Positions 45,432 to 58,100 of a stretch of 64,000 nucleotides of DNA are shown here, in pieces. This DNA is from Paraburkholderia podalyriae (GTDB taxonomy: Bacteria; Pseudomonadota; Gammaproteobacteria; Burkholderiales; Burkholderiaceae), in NCBI RefSeq assembly GCF_014397785.1, contig NZ_VZQQ01000013.1:144100-208099 (forward strand), in the 5' to 3' direction. A model generated the notes under the pieces. It ran no database searches, was not told where the DNA came from, and saw only the letters and a list, made by a program, of their open reading frames with translations. Positions within the stretch are counted from its first letter, which is position 1. Every line of letters begins with the position of its first letter. The position numbers and the translations under genes are program-made.

Positions 45432-45818
45432 GGACGCCGTTATCGCGATGCACCATTTCGCAATCAGGGGGACATGTCAGCGCTCGGCACTCCTGGTCCG
45501 TCCGATTCCTTGCGAAATATTTCGGGCCAGAAATGAATGTAACCAGCGTTCACGTTGATTCAGCGAAGCAAATGAAGGCGTCGCCCCGTAAGCCTTGTTG
45601 AATGAGGCTCGAAAACGAATCCGGGCCTCCATCATCCGTCCCGATGTATGAAATACTCGCTTACAAGTGCTCACGTCTTCAGGCGACTCCGGCCACTAAG
45701 GTTGGTCTCAAGCGTGCGGCGTCTGGTTCGGCTCACAAGCGAAGCGAACGAAGCAAATCGCGTGACCCCAGCAAAACCCGGACGCCGGCCTGGAATAAAA
45801 CTTTGACGGGAGGTCATC
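45432..45818. other. Intergenic region, no gene seen
   Basis: The base composition is lower in GC than the flanks and no frame has good start signals. The promoter of the secreted His-rich protein should be near the right end, where GGGAGG precedes its ATG. Confidence 0.45.
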
Positions 45819-46133
45819 ATGAAAACTTTTGGCAACGCATCGCGCTCGCTTATTGCAACGCTGCTCGCGGGCGGCGCACTCGTCGCGGCCGGTAGCGCAT
45901 TCGCGCAAGAGCGCGTGATCATCGAAAACGGCCCGGCTCCGGTCGTACACGGTCAACCGCGCATGATGCCGGCGGGCGTGTCGATCAACACCGGCTGGCA
46001 CGGCGATCGTTACTGGGACGGCCACCGCTACTGGGCGCACGACGAGTGGATGCGCCATCATCCGCGCGACTACGATCCGCACCACCGCGGCGACGATCGC
46101 GACGATCACCGGCCGCCGCCGCAGCGCTACTAA
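45819..46133 (+). CDS. Small secreted His/Asp/Arg-rich protein
   Basis: This 104-aa protein has a clear signal peptide, MKTFGNASRSLIATLLAGGALVAAGSAFA, and a mature part rich in Trp, Tyr, His and Asp (DRYWDGHRYWAHDEWMRHHPRDYDPHHRGDDRDD). GGGAGG precedes the ATG. The composition suggests metal binding in the periplasm, but no family is recognised. Confidence 0.75.
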   Translation: MKTFGNASRSLIATLLAGGALVAAGSAFAQERVIIENGPAPVVHGQPRMMPAGVSINTGWHGDRYWDGHRYWAHDEWMRHHPRDYDPHHRGDDRDDHRPPPQRY

Positions 46134-46157
46134 TGCGCGCCTGACGGCGTGAGTCCA

Positions 46158-46193
46158 CGAAGCCGGTCTGCCCTCACGGGAAGGCCGGCTTCG
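46158..46193 (+). terminator. Terminator-like hairpin after the secreted protein gene
   Basis: The 9-bp arms CGAAGCCGG and CCGGCTTCG enclose an 18-nt loop 24 bp after the stop codon. There is no T-run, so termination would be weak or Rho-assisted. Confidence 0.45.
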
Positions 46194-46286
46194 TCGCATT
46201 GGGTACAGTGCCTGCTTCTCCGCCGCTTTTCGCGCTAATTGACACACGAGTCGCAAGCGAAACCCAACCGAACCCCAAGCCACGTC

Positions 46287-46898
46287 ATGTCTCACTACTT
46301 CTACGACCCCGCCGCCGGTCACGGCCTGCCGCATGATCCTTTCAAGGCGATCGTCGCGCCACGGCTGATCGGCTGGATTTCGTCGCGCAGTGCCGAAGGC
46401 ACGCTCAATCTGGCGCCCTACAGCTTTTTCGGCGCGTTCGCGACTTTTCCGCCGATCATCGGTTTTTGCAGCGAGGGCCGCAAGGACAGCCTCGCCAACA
46501 TCGAGGCGACCGGCGAATTCGTGTGGAATCTCGCCACCCGGCCGCTCGCCGAGCAGATGAACCGCTCGTCGGCGCCGGTCGCGCCGCACGTCGACGAGTT
46601 CGCACTGGCCGGGCTCACGCCCGCGCCGGGCCGCAACGTCGCGGTGCCGCACGTCGCCGAATCGCCGGCCGCGCTCGAATGCAAGCTGCTGCAGATCGTG
46701 CGTCTGCATGACGTCGACGGCAAGCCGATGGACAACTACCTTTCGCTCGGTCAGGTGGTCGGCGTGCATATCGACGACGCCTATCTGAAGGACGGCCTGT
46801 TCGACACGCACGCCGCGCAGCCGATCATGCGCGCGGGTTATCGCGCCGACTATGCGCAGATCGGCGAGATGTTCCAAATGATCCGGCCGACTGCCTGA
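46287..46898 (+). CDS. Flavin reductase-like (FMN-binding split barrel) protein
   Basis: This 203-aa protein begins MSHYFYDPAAGHGLPHDPFKAIVAPRLIGWISS. It belongs to the split-barrel flavin reductase group that binds FMN, with the conserved LNLAPYSFFGAFATFPPIIGF and the later GEFVWNLATRPL. The start at 46287 fits the domain; the frame is open to 46239. Members reduce flavin for monooxygenases or act as stand-alone reductases. No monooxygenase is adjacent. Confidence 0.88.
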   Translation: MSHYFYDPAAGHGLPHDPFKAIVAPRLIGWISSRSAEGTLNLAPYSFFGAFATFPPIIGFCSEGRKDSLANIEATGEFVWNLATRPLAEQMNRSSAPVAPHVDEFALAGLTPAPGRNVAVPHVAESPAALECKLLQIVRLHDVDGKPMDNYLSLGQVVGVHIDDAYLKDGLFDTHAAQPIMRAGYRADYAQIGEMFQMIRPTA

Positions 46899-47007
46899 AC
46901 TCGCCCTCAATAGCTTCGCTGATTCGCTCCACTGGCCTGCTTGATGCTTGCAACCGGCGCTCCACCGCGCCGGTTGCGATGCCGGCTCACCTTCCTGGAG
47001 CGCGATC

Positions 47008-47430
47008 ATGTCCACGCCATTCGCCACGCAGTTCAGCCATATCCGTCCGCACGACACGTCGTACGTGGGTCACGGTCTGCGCGATTTTTTCCTTTACCGT
47101 GATCTGGGGATAGCCGAGGCGACTGGCGGCAAGGTGCTCGCGCAACTCGTCAAGGCGAATCAGGCACCAGAGCAAGGCACCGGCTGGCACCGTCATGAGG
47201 CCGATTTCCACATTGTGATCATGCTGAAGGGCTGGGCTCGTTTCATGTACGGCCACAAGGAGACGCTCGTCGCGGCCGGCGATTGCGTGCATCAGGCGCC
47301 GGGCATCGTCCATTATCTGTTCGACTATTCGGAAGACATGGAGTACCTGGAGATCGTGTCGCCGGCCGATTTCAGATCGATCGACGCCGACCCGCCGTGC
47401 GCGGTGCCAGCTCCGGCGCCCTGGGCGTGA
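47008..47430 (+). CDS. Cupin-domain protein
   Basis: This 140-aa single cupin has the metal-binding histidine motif GTGWHRHEADFHIVIMLKGWARF and a second His in APGIVHYLFDYS. TGGAG precedes the ATG. It is probably a small dioxygenase-like or sensor protein in the cytoplasm; the substrate is unknown. It ends 28 bp before the convergent phaZ stop. Confidence 0.85.
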   Translation: MSTPFATQFSHIRPHDTSYVGHGLRDFFLYRDLGIAEATGGKVLAQLVKANQAPEQGTGWHRHEADFHIVIMLKGWARFMYGHKETLVAAGDCVHQAPGIVHYLFDYSEDMEYLEIVSPADFRSIDADPPCAVPAPAPWA

Positions 47431-47458
47431 CGCGACGATTTGATGGGACGGCGGGCGC

Positions 47459-48910
47459 TCAGCGCGTCGTGGGCGGCCGTCTGCGCGAGGACCGCGCGGG
47501 CGGTTTTGCCGCGGCGCCCCTGTTGCCGGTGCCGCTTCCGCCCCCGCTCCCGCTTGCGCGAGTTTCCACTTCCACCTCGACAACGGAGGCCGCAACTGGC
47601 GCGGCCGGCGTGACTTCCGCCGCGGTCGCCGCTGGCACCGGCTGGATCGGACGCGCGCGCGAACTGACGATCACCGCGCGCGGTTCGTTGTCGTAAATCA
47701 CGGCCCGCACGCGCGGATAAATGTGCTGCTCCCAGCGACGTCCGCTGAACACGCCGTAGTGACCGACGCCCGTTTGCACATGATGCGTCTTCAGATACGG
47801 CCGCAGGCGCTCGCACATGTCCTGCGCGGCGAGCGTCTGACCGACCGCGCAGATATCGTCCCTTTCACCCTCAACGGTCAGCAGAGCGGTGCGACGTATG
47901 TTCGAGGGATCCACCAGATGCCCCTCCACTTCGAGCGTGCGCGACGGCAGCGCATGCTGCTGGAACACCGTGGCGACGGTTTCCAGATAGAAGTCGGCCG
48001 TCAGATCCATCGTCGCGAAGTATTCTTCGTAGAAGGTACGAATCGTATCGGCTTTCTGCGGATCGCCCTTGCCGCGCTCGTAGTACATCGTTTCGAACGA
48101 ATCGGCGTGGCGTCCCGGATTCATCGACATGAACGCGGCCAGTTGCACGAAGCCCGGATAGACGCGACGCTGCGCACCGGCGAAGCCGAACGGCACCGCG
48201 CTGATCAGGTTGCGCTCGAACCACTCGATCGGCCGGCTCTTGGCCAGTTCGTTGACGCGCGTCGGATTGATCCGCGTGTCGATCGGGCCGGCCATCAGCG
48301 TCATGCTGGCCGGCTGCGCCGGATGATCGTCGGCGGCCATCAGCGCGACGGCGGCGAGCGCCGCGACGGTCGGCTGGCAAACCGCCAGCAGATGCGTGCC
48401 GGACCCGATCCGCGCGGTGAAGTCGATCACGTGGCGCACGAATTCGTCGAAGCCGAAGCGGCCTTCGCCGAGCGGTACGTCGCGCGGATTGTGCCAGTCG
48501 GTGATGTAGACGTCGTGCTCGGCCAGCATCGTGCGCACGGTCGCGCGCAGCAGCGTCGCGAAGTGGCCCGACATCGGCGCGATCATCAGCACGCGCGGCT
48601 GCGGCGTCGAAAGCACGGTGTCCTTGCGAAAATGCAGCAGCGAGCAGAACGGCGTGCGCGCGACGACTTCCTCGACCACCGCGACCGGCTCGCCTTCCGT
48701 GACGATGCTGTCGATGCCGAACGGCGGCCGCTTCGGCGTGAGTGCGCCGAGCATAAGCAGTTCGCAGGCCGCGCGCAGCGAGCGTCCGTGCGGCGTATCC
48801 GCGAATGCGGACCACGTATCGAGCGAACGGTTCGCCAGCGACGCGCCATGCCGCATCGGCAGCAGCATGTCGGCACAGGCCTGATAGCCGGAATAGGCGA
48901 ACAGATTCAT
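47459..48910 (-). CDS. phaZ: Intracellular polyhydroxybutyrate depolymerase
   Basis: This 483-aa protein begins MNLFAYSGYQACADMLLPMR. The nucleophile is a cysteine, C178 in AVCQPTVA, as in Ralstonia/Cupriavidus PhaZ1, in place of the lipase-box serine; a catalytic His lies in GVGHYGVFSG. It degrades stored PHB in the cytoplasm to hydroxybutyrate oligomers. A C-terminal tail of about 75 residues is Ala/Pro/Val-rich and ends in basic AAAKPP/SSRRRPP motifs not needed for the fold. The longer frame upstream lacks family similarity. Confidence 0.92.
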   Translation of the reverse strand: MNLFAYSGYQACADMLLPMRHGASLANRSLDTWSAFADTPHGRSLRAACELLMLGALTPKRPPFGIDSIVTEGEPVAVVEEVVARTPFCSLLHFRKDTVLSTPQPRVLMIAPMSGHFATLLRATVRTMLAEHDVYITDWHNPRDVPLGEGRFGFDEFVRHVIDFTARIGSGTHLLAVCQPTVAALAAVALMAADDHPAQPASMTLMAGPIDTRINPTRVNELAKSRPIEWFERNLISAVPFGFAGAQRRVYPGFVQLAAFMSMNPGRHADSFETMYYERGKGDPQKADTIRTFYEEYFATMDLTADFYLETVATVFQQHALPSRTLEVEGHLVDPSNIRRTALLTVEGERDDICAVGQTLAAQDMCERLRPYLKTHHVQTGVGHYGVFSGRRWEQHIYPRVRAVIYDNEPRAVIVSSRARPIQPVPAATAAEVTPAAPVAASVVEVEVETRASGSGGGSGTGNRGAAAKPPARSSRRRPPTTR

Positions 48911-49147
48911 AACTTCACACGAATGCACCGGAAAGAAAGGAACCCGAATAAAAGCAAGTGATGCGCCAGGCCCTTGCGCGCGTTGCTTCGCGTGTGACTG
49001 CATTCGCAGCATATGCGCGGGCATCGGCATATCCCTTGCATGGGTAAGCGAAACGGGCCGGCCTTGCCGCGCTTTGGTGCCCTGACGCACGGCGGCGTGC
49101 ATGGACCGGCCAGGCGCGGCGCGATGCCCGATCAGGAGGACACACGT

Positions 49148-49801
49148 ATGGCGAATACCACGCTCACCATCAGCAGCAGGAATTATTCGTCGTGGTCGCT
49201 GCGCGGCTGGCTGCTGACGAAATTCAGCGGTTTGCCGTTCGAAGAGATCGTGGTACCGGTCGACGATCCCGCGACGCGCGCCGAACTGCTGCTGCTATCG
49301 CCGTCGATTCTCGTGCCGTGCCTCGCGCACGACGACGTCAAGGTCTGGGACACGCTGGCGATCGCCGAATATCTGAACGAAGTGAAGCCGAAAGCGGCGC
49401 TGTTGCCGCAGGAGGTCCGCGCTCGTGCGCATTGCCGCTCGATCTGCGGCGAGATGCATTCGGGGTTTGCGTCGTTGCGCTCGGCATTGCCGATGAATCT
49501 GAAGGCGCACTTCCCGGGCTTCAAGGTCTGGGCGCGCGCGCAATCCGATATCGAGCGAATCGTGACGATCTGGCGCGAATGCCTGAAGGAGTACGGCGGC
49601 CCGTTCCTGTTCGGCGAGCGTACCGCGGCGGACGCGATGTACGCGCCGGTGGTCACGCGTTTCGTGACCTATGACGTGCAACTCGATCCGCATATCGCCG
49701 AATACGGGGAGCGGATCATGGCGCTGCCCGAGATGCGTGAGTGGATAGCGCTCGCGCGTCAGGAGGTGGAGGAGATCGACGAACTCGACGTCGAGTTCTG
49801 A
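49148..49801 (+). CDS. Glutathione S-transferase family protein
   Basis: This 217-aa protein begins MANTTLTISSRNYSSWSLRGWLL; the first Ser of the SSWSLR stretch sits where GST catalysis occurs. An N-terminal thioredoxin-like fold (with SPSILVPCL and DTLAIAEYLNE) is followed by an all-helical C-terminal domain. AGGAGG lies 9 nt before the ATG. The substrate is unknown. It is divergent from phaZ and convergent with copA. Confidence 0.92.
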   Translation: MANTTLTISSRNYSSWSLRGWLLTKFSGLPFEEIVVPVDDPATRAELLLLSPSILVPCLAHDDVKVWDTLAIAEYLNEVKPKAALLPQEVRARAHCRSICGEMHSGFASLRSALPMNLKAHFPGFKVWARAQSDIERIVTIWRECLKEYGGPFLFGERTAADAMYAPVVTRFVTYDVQLDPHIAEYGERIMALPEMREWIALARQEVEEIDELDVEF

Positions 49802-49849
49802 GCGCGGCGGCTGAAAGCGGGCGCAACAGGAAGGGTCTTCTTGCGTTGC

Positions 49850-52498
<2,649 letters not shown>

Positions 52499-52541
52499 GG
52501 CAGGCGAGGCTCGTGGCGGCATTGGACCGCATCGTCAATCG

Positions 52542-52572
52542 AGTATCGACCTTCCCATGACGGGAAGGTCAA
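52542..52572 (-). promoter_or_regulatory. CueR-type copper promoter of copA
   Basis: On the minus strand TTGACC (-35) and GATACT (-10) are separated by 19 bp. That spacer contains the dyad GACCTTCCC-N5-GGGAAGGTC, whose first arm overlaps the -35. The 19-bp spacing and ACCTTCC/GGAAGGT half-sites are the hallmark of MerR-family CueR promoters, as at E. coli copA. Confidence 0.88.
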
Positions 52573-52593
52573 GGCCGGATGATGCGGCTGCCG

Positions 52594-53241
52594 TCAAAAC
52601 GCCGGCGGTGCATCGAGCATTGCCTGTCCCACCGCCTTCTGTTGATCGCTGTCGCGCGCGAGCAGCGTTTGCGCCGCGCCGCGCCGGTCTTCCGCCACCT
52701 TGTTTTGCCCTAGCTTCCATTTACCGACGAGCCGCGTCACCTCGATTTCGATACCGACGATCGCGCCGAGCATCTGCGCGATATAGTCGGCCGGCGCGTC
52801 GCCGATCTTCCAGGGCACCGGCTCGCCGGCTTCCATCTTGCGCGTGAGTCGCGCGACGAGGCCGCGCACGAACGATTCATCGTCGTGCACCACAATCCTG
52901 CCATGCGCATGCACGACCATATAGTTGTAGGTCGGCACCTGCTGGTGCGTTTCGTGTTTGCTCGGGTACCAGGTCGGCGAAATATAGGCGGTCGGCCCCT
53001 GGAAGATCACGAGCGCTTCGGGATGGGTCGCGGCTTCCTGCCAGACCGGGTTTGCCCGCGCGACGTGCGCACGCAGCACCAGACGTGACGAATCCGCCGC
53101 GTCCGCCTGCGCCTCGAACGGCACATGATTCGCGTCGAGCCCATTGGGGCCGTTCGTGATCAGCGCGCCGAACGGCTGCTCGGCGATCAGGCGGTGAAGA
53201 ACCTCTGGACGGTTCTCTTCGAAATGGGCGGGCGTGTACAT
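52594..53241 (-). CDS. PaiB-like FMN-binding negative regulator family protein
   Basis: This 215-aa protein begins MYTPAHFEENRPEVLHRLIAEQPFGALITNG, the signature start of the PaiB family (FMN-binding split barrel), with PTAYISPTWYPSK and VPTYNYMVVHAHG. Bacillus PaiB represses sporulation and protease genes; in proteobacteria the family is likely a flavin- or heme-binding protein of unsettled role. It is upstream of copA on the same strand, but copA has its own promoter in the gap. Confidence 0.9.
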   Translation of the reverse strand: MYTPAHFEENRPEVLHRLIAEQPFGALITNGPNGLDANHVPFEAQADAADSSRLVLRAHVARANPVWQEAATHPEALVIFQGPTAYISPTWYPSKHETHQQVPTYNYMVVHAHGRIVVHDDESFVRGLVARLTRKMEAGEPVPWKIGDAPADYIAQMLGAIVGIEIEVTRLVGKWKLGQNKVAEDRRGAAQTLLARDSDQQKAVGQAMLDAPPAF

Positions 53242-53481
53242 TGAAGCGCTCCGAATGCAGGACGACGAAACAGTGGGGGCGATTCGGCAAGCTGGCGGAT
53301 CGCGCTGCCAGCCACAATTCCTGCCTTGTGCTTGCCCGGTTAGCAAGGATACGATACAACGCGATGTTGTCGGAATCGCAATCCGCGGAATCGCTGCGCA
53401 GTGTTTCGGGAGAACCGCGCATGCACCTGGCGCTGCACACCGGCATTTCCCATAGGACTGCACGTTCCGCACTCTGAACGA

Positions 53482-54900
53482 ATGATAAAAAATCGCCGAG
53501 AACTGTTTTTACTTCAACGAACCTGCGCATCGCTCGCGGGTCTCGCACTGCTGGCCAGCTGCACGTCGACCCCCACCGCGACGCGACAAAGCACCGGCTG
53601 GATCAAGGACGAAGTCGCCGACTCGTACGTCTTCGGCTATCCGCTCGTGCTGATGAGCGCCGCGCGCGATGCGGCGGTCGGCACCGAGCCGGGCCAGGCG
53701 CCTGTCAACACGCTGCGTCACACGCAGGCGCTGCCGCCGATCGGCGCGACCAATCCGCCGCAGCCTGGCCTCGACACGCTCGACTCGACCGGCTGGCTTG
53801 ACCTTGCCGCCGAGCCGGTGATCCTGGCGCTACCCGACTCGCATGGCCGTTACGTCGATGCGCGCGTGCTCGACATGTGGACCAACGTCGCGTGGTCGAC
53901 CGGGCCGCAGTTCGCCACGGGCACGAGCGCCGCGAAAGGTCCGCGCGCGCAGACGATCGCGTTCGTCGCACCAGGCTGGAAAGGCGAGTTGCCGAAGGGC
54001 GCGACGCGCGTGGAAGTGCCGACCCGCAACGCATGGATCAGTGTGCGCATCCAGTCGAACGGCGCGCGCGATCTGAACGCGGTGCGCAAGCTGCAACACG
54101 CGATCCGTCTGCAGCCGCTGAGCGTGTTCGTCGGCGATGTGCAGCCGGCGGTGCCGACGCGCGGTTACGCAAGCGGCGTCGCGGGCGCGAGCGGCACGCC
54201 GGCGCAGCAGGTCGCCGCGCTCGACGCGAGCGGCTTCTTCGGCCGTCTTGCCGACGAGTTGCCCGACAATCCGCCGGCACCGGCCGATCCGCACGCGCTC
54301 AAATTCCTCGCCGACCTCGGCGTCATTCCGGGCGATCCAGTGACGCTGCCGAAGTCTTCCGATGCGCTAGCGGCCGGTCTTGCCGACGGTCGCGATCGCG
54401 TCGCGACACCGCCATCGAATCTGCTGAGCGCGAACGGCTGGAGCTGGTTCGGCGACGCCGTCGGCAACTATGGTCCCGACTATGGGCTGCGCGCGTACGC
54501 GGCCAGCATGCAGTTGGGCATCGGTACGAAGGACGACGAAGTACGAGCGGTCGTCACGCAGGACAGCGACGGCAACACGCTGAACGGCGCGAATCGCTAC
54601 GTGATCCACTTCGCGGCGAACCGGTTGCCGCCGGTGCACGGCTTCTGGACGATCACCGCATACACGAAGGATGGCGCGCTGAGCGCGAATGCGCCGGCGC
54701 GGCTCGCGGTCGGCGATCGCAATGGCGCGCGCCGCAATCGCGATGGTTCGCTCGACGTGGTCGTGTCGTCGACGCGCAGCCGGACCGGCAATTGGCTGCC
54801 GGCACCGCGCGCGGACATGCAGCTGGTGCTGCGCCTGTATGCGCCGAAGCCGCAAGCCACCGACGGCAGCTGGCAGCCGCCGCCGGTCGTGCGGCAATGA
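53482..54900 (+). CDS. DUF1254/DUF1214 lipoprotein
   Basis: This 472-aa protein has a lipoprotein signal ending LASC (LAGLALLASCTST), then a DUF1254 domain (DSYVFGYPLVLM ... YVDARVLDMWTNVAW) and a C-terminal DUF1214 domain (YVIHFAANRLPPVHGFWTITAY). Such proteins are common in the proteobacterial envelope and have no settled function. The ATG at 53482 suits the signal peptide; the frame is open upstream to 53401. It is divergent from the PaiB-like gene. Confidence 0.9.
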   Translation: MIKNRRELFLLQRTCASLAGLALLASCTSTPTATRQSTGWIKDEVADSYVFGYPLVLMSAARDAAVGTEPGQAPVNTLRHTQALPPIGATNPPQPGLDTLDSTGWLDLAAEPVILALPDSHGRYVDARVLDMWTNVAWSTGPQFATGTSAAKGPRAQTIAFVAPGWKGELPKGATRVEVPTRNAWISVRIQSNGARDLNAVRKLQHAIRLQPLSVFVGDVQPAVPTRGYASGVAGASGTPAQQVAALDASGFFGRLADELPDNPPAPADPHALKFLADLGVIPGDPVTLPKSSDALAAGLADGRDRVATPPSNLLSANGWSWFGDAVGNYGPDYGLRAYAASMQLGIGTKDDEVRAVVTQDSDGNTLNGANRYVIHFAANRLPPVHGFWTITAYTKDGALSANAPARLAVGDRNGARRNRDGSLDVVVSSTRSRTGNWLPAPRADMQLVLRLYAPKPQATDGSWQPPPVVRQ

Positions 54901-55114
54901 TGTGAACGGCGCGCGGGCAAACCGCGCGCCGTCCGGTGTCGTTATCTAACGCTCGCGAAAATCTCCATCGCAGAAGTGCGAATCGGTCAGCAGCACGAAT
55001 CGTCAGATAGGGCCTGACATTCCTGTCTAACCATTGATTCACGACTTATACTGCCGCTTGCGGGATTTCTGTTTTTTCGCGGCGGGCTTGCCGCCGCATT
55101 CCTCCAGATCGAGC

Positions 55115-58100
55115 ATGGCAAGCCTCAATAAAGCATCGTTAGTCTCCTCCATGCAGACCGTGCGAGCCGTCGCGCAGTCGCACCGTACCCGACGGATTCT
55201 CGTGGGTCTGCTGATCTTCGTCGTCGTGTTCGGCCTGCTCGGCTTTTTCGCGGCGCCGCCACTGATTCGCCACATCGCGAGCCAGCAACTGAGCAAGCAG
55301 CTCGACCGGCCCGCGTCGATCGACCGGATCGCGCTCAATCCGTACACACTGCGTTTCGAGGCCGATAACGTGCATATCGGCGAGCGCGGCGGCGCGGGGG
55401 ACTTCGTCGATATTTCGCGGCTCATCGTGAAGCCGTCGTGGAGTTCGCTGTTTCGCGGCGCGCCGATCGTCGACGAAGTGCAGGTCGATTCGCCGCGCCT
55501 TCTTATCGTTCGCCACGATGCGCAGCACTTCAATTTCAGCGACCTGATCGAAAAGTTCGCGAATCAGCCGGCAAAACCGAACAGCAAGCCGACACAGTTC
55601 GCCGTCTCCAACATTCGCATCGAAAACGGCCAGATCAGGTTCGACGACCGCCTGCTCGGCACGAGCCACGTGATCGATCAATGGAAGCTCGGCATCCCGT
55701 TCATCGCGACTCTGCCGTCGAAGACCGATATCTTCGTCGAGCCGCTGCTGCGCGCGCGCATCGACGGCGACAGTCAGCTCGCGATCGACGGCAGGACCAA
55801 GCCGTTCGCGGCGTCGCGCGAGTCGGAAGTGTCGCTGCGCTTCGACGAGCTCGACGTGCCGAAGCTGGTGTCCTACGCGCCGTCGAAGCTGCCGGTGATC
55901 GTGCAGTCGGGCAAGCTGTCCACCGACCTGAAGCTGAACTTCGAGATGTCGAACGACACGCCGTCGCTGCGCGTCGCCGGCACCGTCGATCTGAACGACG
56001 TCAACGTGCAGGATCAAGGCAAGGCGCCGTTTTTCGCGGCGCGCGCCGTGCATGTGGCGGCGGCATCGCTCGAACCGTTGAAGAGCGTCTATCACTTCGA
56101 CGATATCCGCATCGACGCGCCGAGCGCGAGTCTCGCGCGCGACAAGGACGGCGTATTGAGCGTCGAGCATATGTTCGCGTCCGCGGCGAAAAAAACGGCG
56201 GCACAAGAAGCGGCGGTTGCGAATGCCAACGCCAAAACAGCCGCCGCCAAAGCGGTCCCGCCGTTCGACGTCGCGATCAAACGTTTCACACTCGACGACG
56301 GCACGGTGAACGTGCACGACGAAGCCGTGTCGCATCCAGTCGAAACCGGTCTGCAAAACCTCGCCGTCACGCTGACCGATTTCTCGACGCTCGCATCGAC
56401 GCCCGCGCACTACACGCTGAACACGAACCTGAAGGACGGCGCGGGTTCGCTCGCGGCCGACGGCACGGTCGGCCTCGCGACGAAGACGGCGAGCGTGAAG
56501 CTCGACCTGAAGTCGCTGAAGCTGCCGCCGTTGCAGCCGTATCTCGACACCGCGATGTCCGCACAGGTGCGCGACGGCGCGCTGTCCGCGACGACGAATA
56601 TCGACGCGAACTGGTCGAAGTCGCCGATGGCGCTGACGGTCGCGGACACGCAACTGGGCATGCAGGCGGTGAAGCTCGCGGCGCGCGGCGATAAGACGCC
56701 GGTGGTCGCGCTCGCGCAGGGCAACGTGGTGGTCAAGCAGGTCGACGTCGCGGCGCGCACGGCCGACGTGACGAGCGTCGACGTAACTGGCCTCGCGCTC
56801 GACGCGCAGCGCCTGAAGGACGGCAGCATCAATCTGAGCGCGCTCGCGGAGGCGCATCAACAGGCGACAGAGCGAACGGCGATTCACGCGGCGAAGAAAG
56901 CGCACGAAGAGGGCCCCGCATGGCGCTACAAGATCGGCGAATTGACGCTCAAAGACGCGACCGCCGATTTCACCGACAACACCACGCCGCAACCGGTCAA
57001 ACTGAGCTTTACGCCGGTGCAGCTCAAGGTGCGGCAGATCAGCGACGACCTGAGCCGTCCGCTGCCGGTCGACCTGCAAGCGACGTTGAACAAAAAGGGC
57101 ACGCTCGCCGTGAAGGGCGACGTGACCGCGACGCCGCTGAAGCTGGCGGTCAAGATCAACGCAAACCAGCTCGACGCGGCCGCGTTCGAGCCGTACTTCG
57201 GCAGCAACCTGAACGCGACGCTCGCGAGCGCGCTGCTGAATGCCAACGGCGATCTTGCGGTCACCCAGGCGAAGTCGCTGAAAGCGAACTATCGCGGCGA
57301 CATGGCGCTCGTCGCCGTGCGCTTGATCGATAAGGTGACGTCGGCCCCGTTCGCGGGCTGGGGCTCGCTCGCGCTGTCGAACCTGAAGGCCGACTACGAC
57401 GAGCACGGCACCGTGGTCGACACGGGCCGTGTGACGTTCTCGAAGTTCTATGGACGTGTGCTGCTCGACCCGCAAGGCAAGCTGAACCTGAAGGATGTGG
57501 TCGCGCACGAGGGCGGCACGCCCCCGATTCCGCTGACACCGCCGGCGGTCTCGGAAGCAGTCGCGGCATCGGCGCCGGTCGCGGCATCCGCTGCAACGCC
57601 GGGCAAGGCTGCCGCCACACCTATGGCCACGGCCAAGGCCGCGACGCCGCCGCACAGCCCGGTCAAGCTGCACTTCGGGCAACTGGTGTTGCAACAGGGC
57701 CGCGTCACCTACACCGACAACTTCGTCAAGCCGAACTACACGGCGAATCTGGTCGCCATCCAGGGCACGATCGGCGCGTTCGGTACGGAATCAACGACGC
57801 CCGCGCCGGTCGACGTCGCCGCGAAGCTCGCGGCCAACGGTCCCCTGACGATCCGCGGCACCGTCAATCCGCTGATCGCGAAACCGGCGCTCGATCTGAC
57901 CGCGACCGCGCACGATATCGAGCTGACGAACCTGACGCCGTATTCGGCGAAGTACGCCGGCTATCCGATCACGAAGGGCAAGCTCAACGTCGATCTGCAT
58001 TACAAGCTCGAGAACGACCAACTGAACGCGAACAACCACCTGTTCATCGATCAGCTGACGTTCGGCGATCACGTCGACAACGACACAGCGACCAAGCTGC

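Noticed and set aside
45477..45674. 65-codon minus-strand frame downstream of the 52-aa gene
   Set aside because: No ribosome binding site, no neighbour and no recognisable feature, although the somewhat AT-richer sequence could be a gene relic.
55139..57694. 851-codon minus-strand frame opposite the DUF748 gene
   Set aside because: It is an antisense shadow of a gene with a clear membrane anchor and domain repeats, and has no ribosome binding site.
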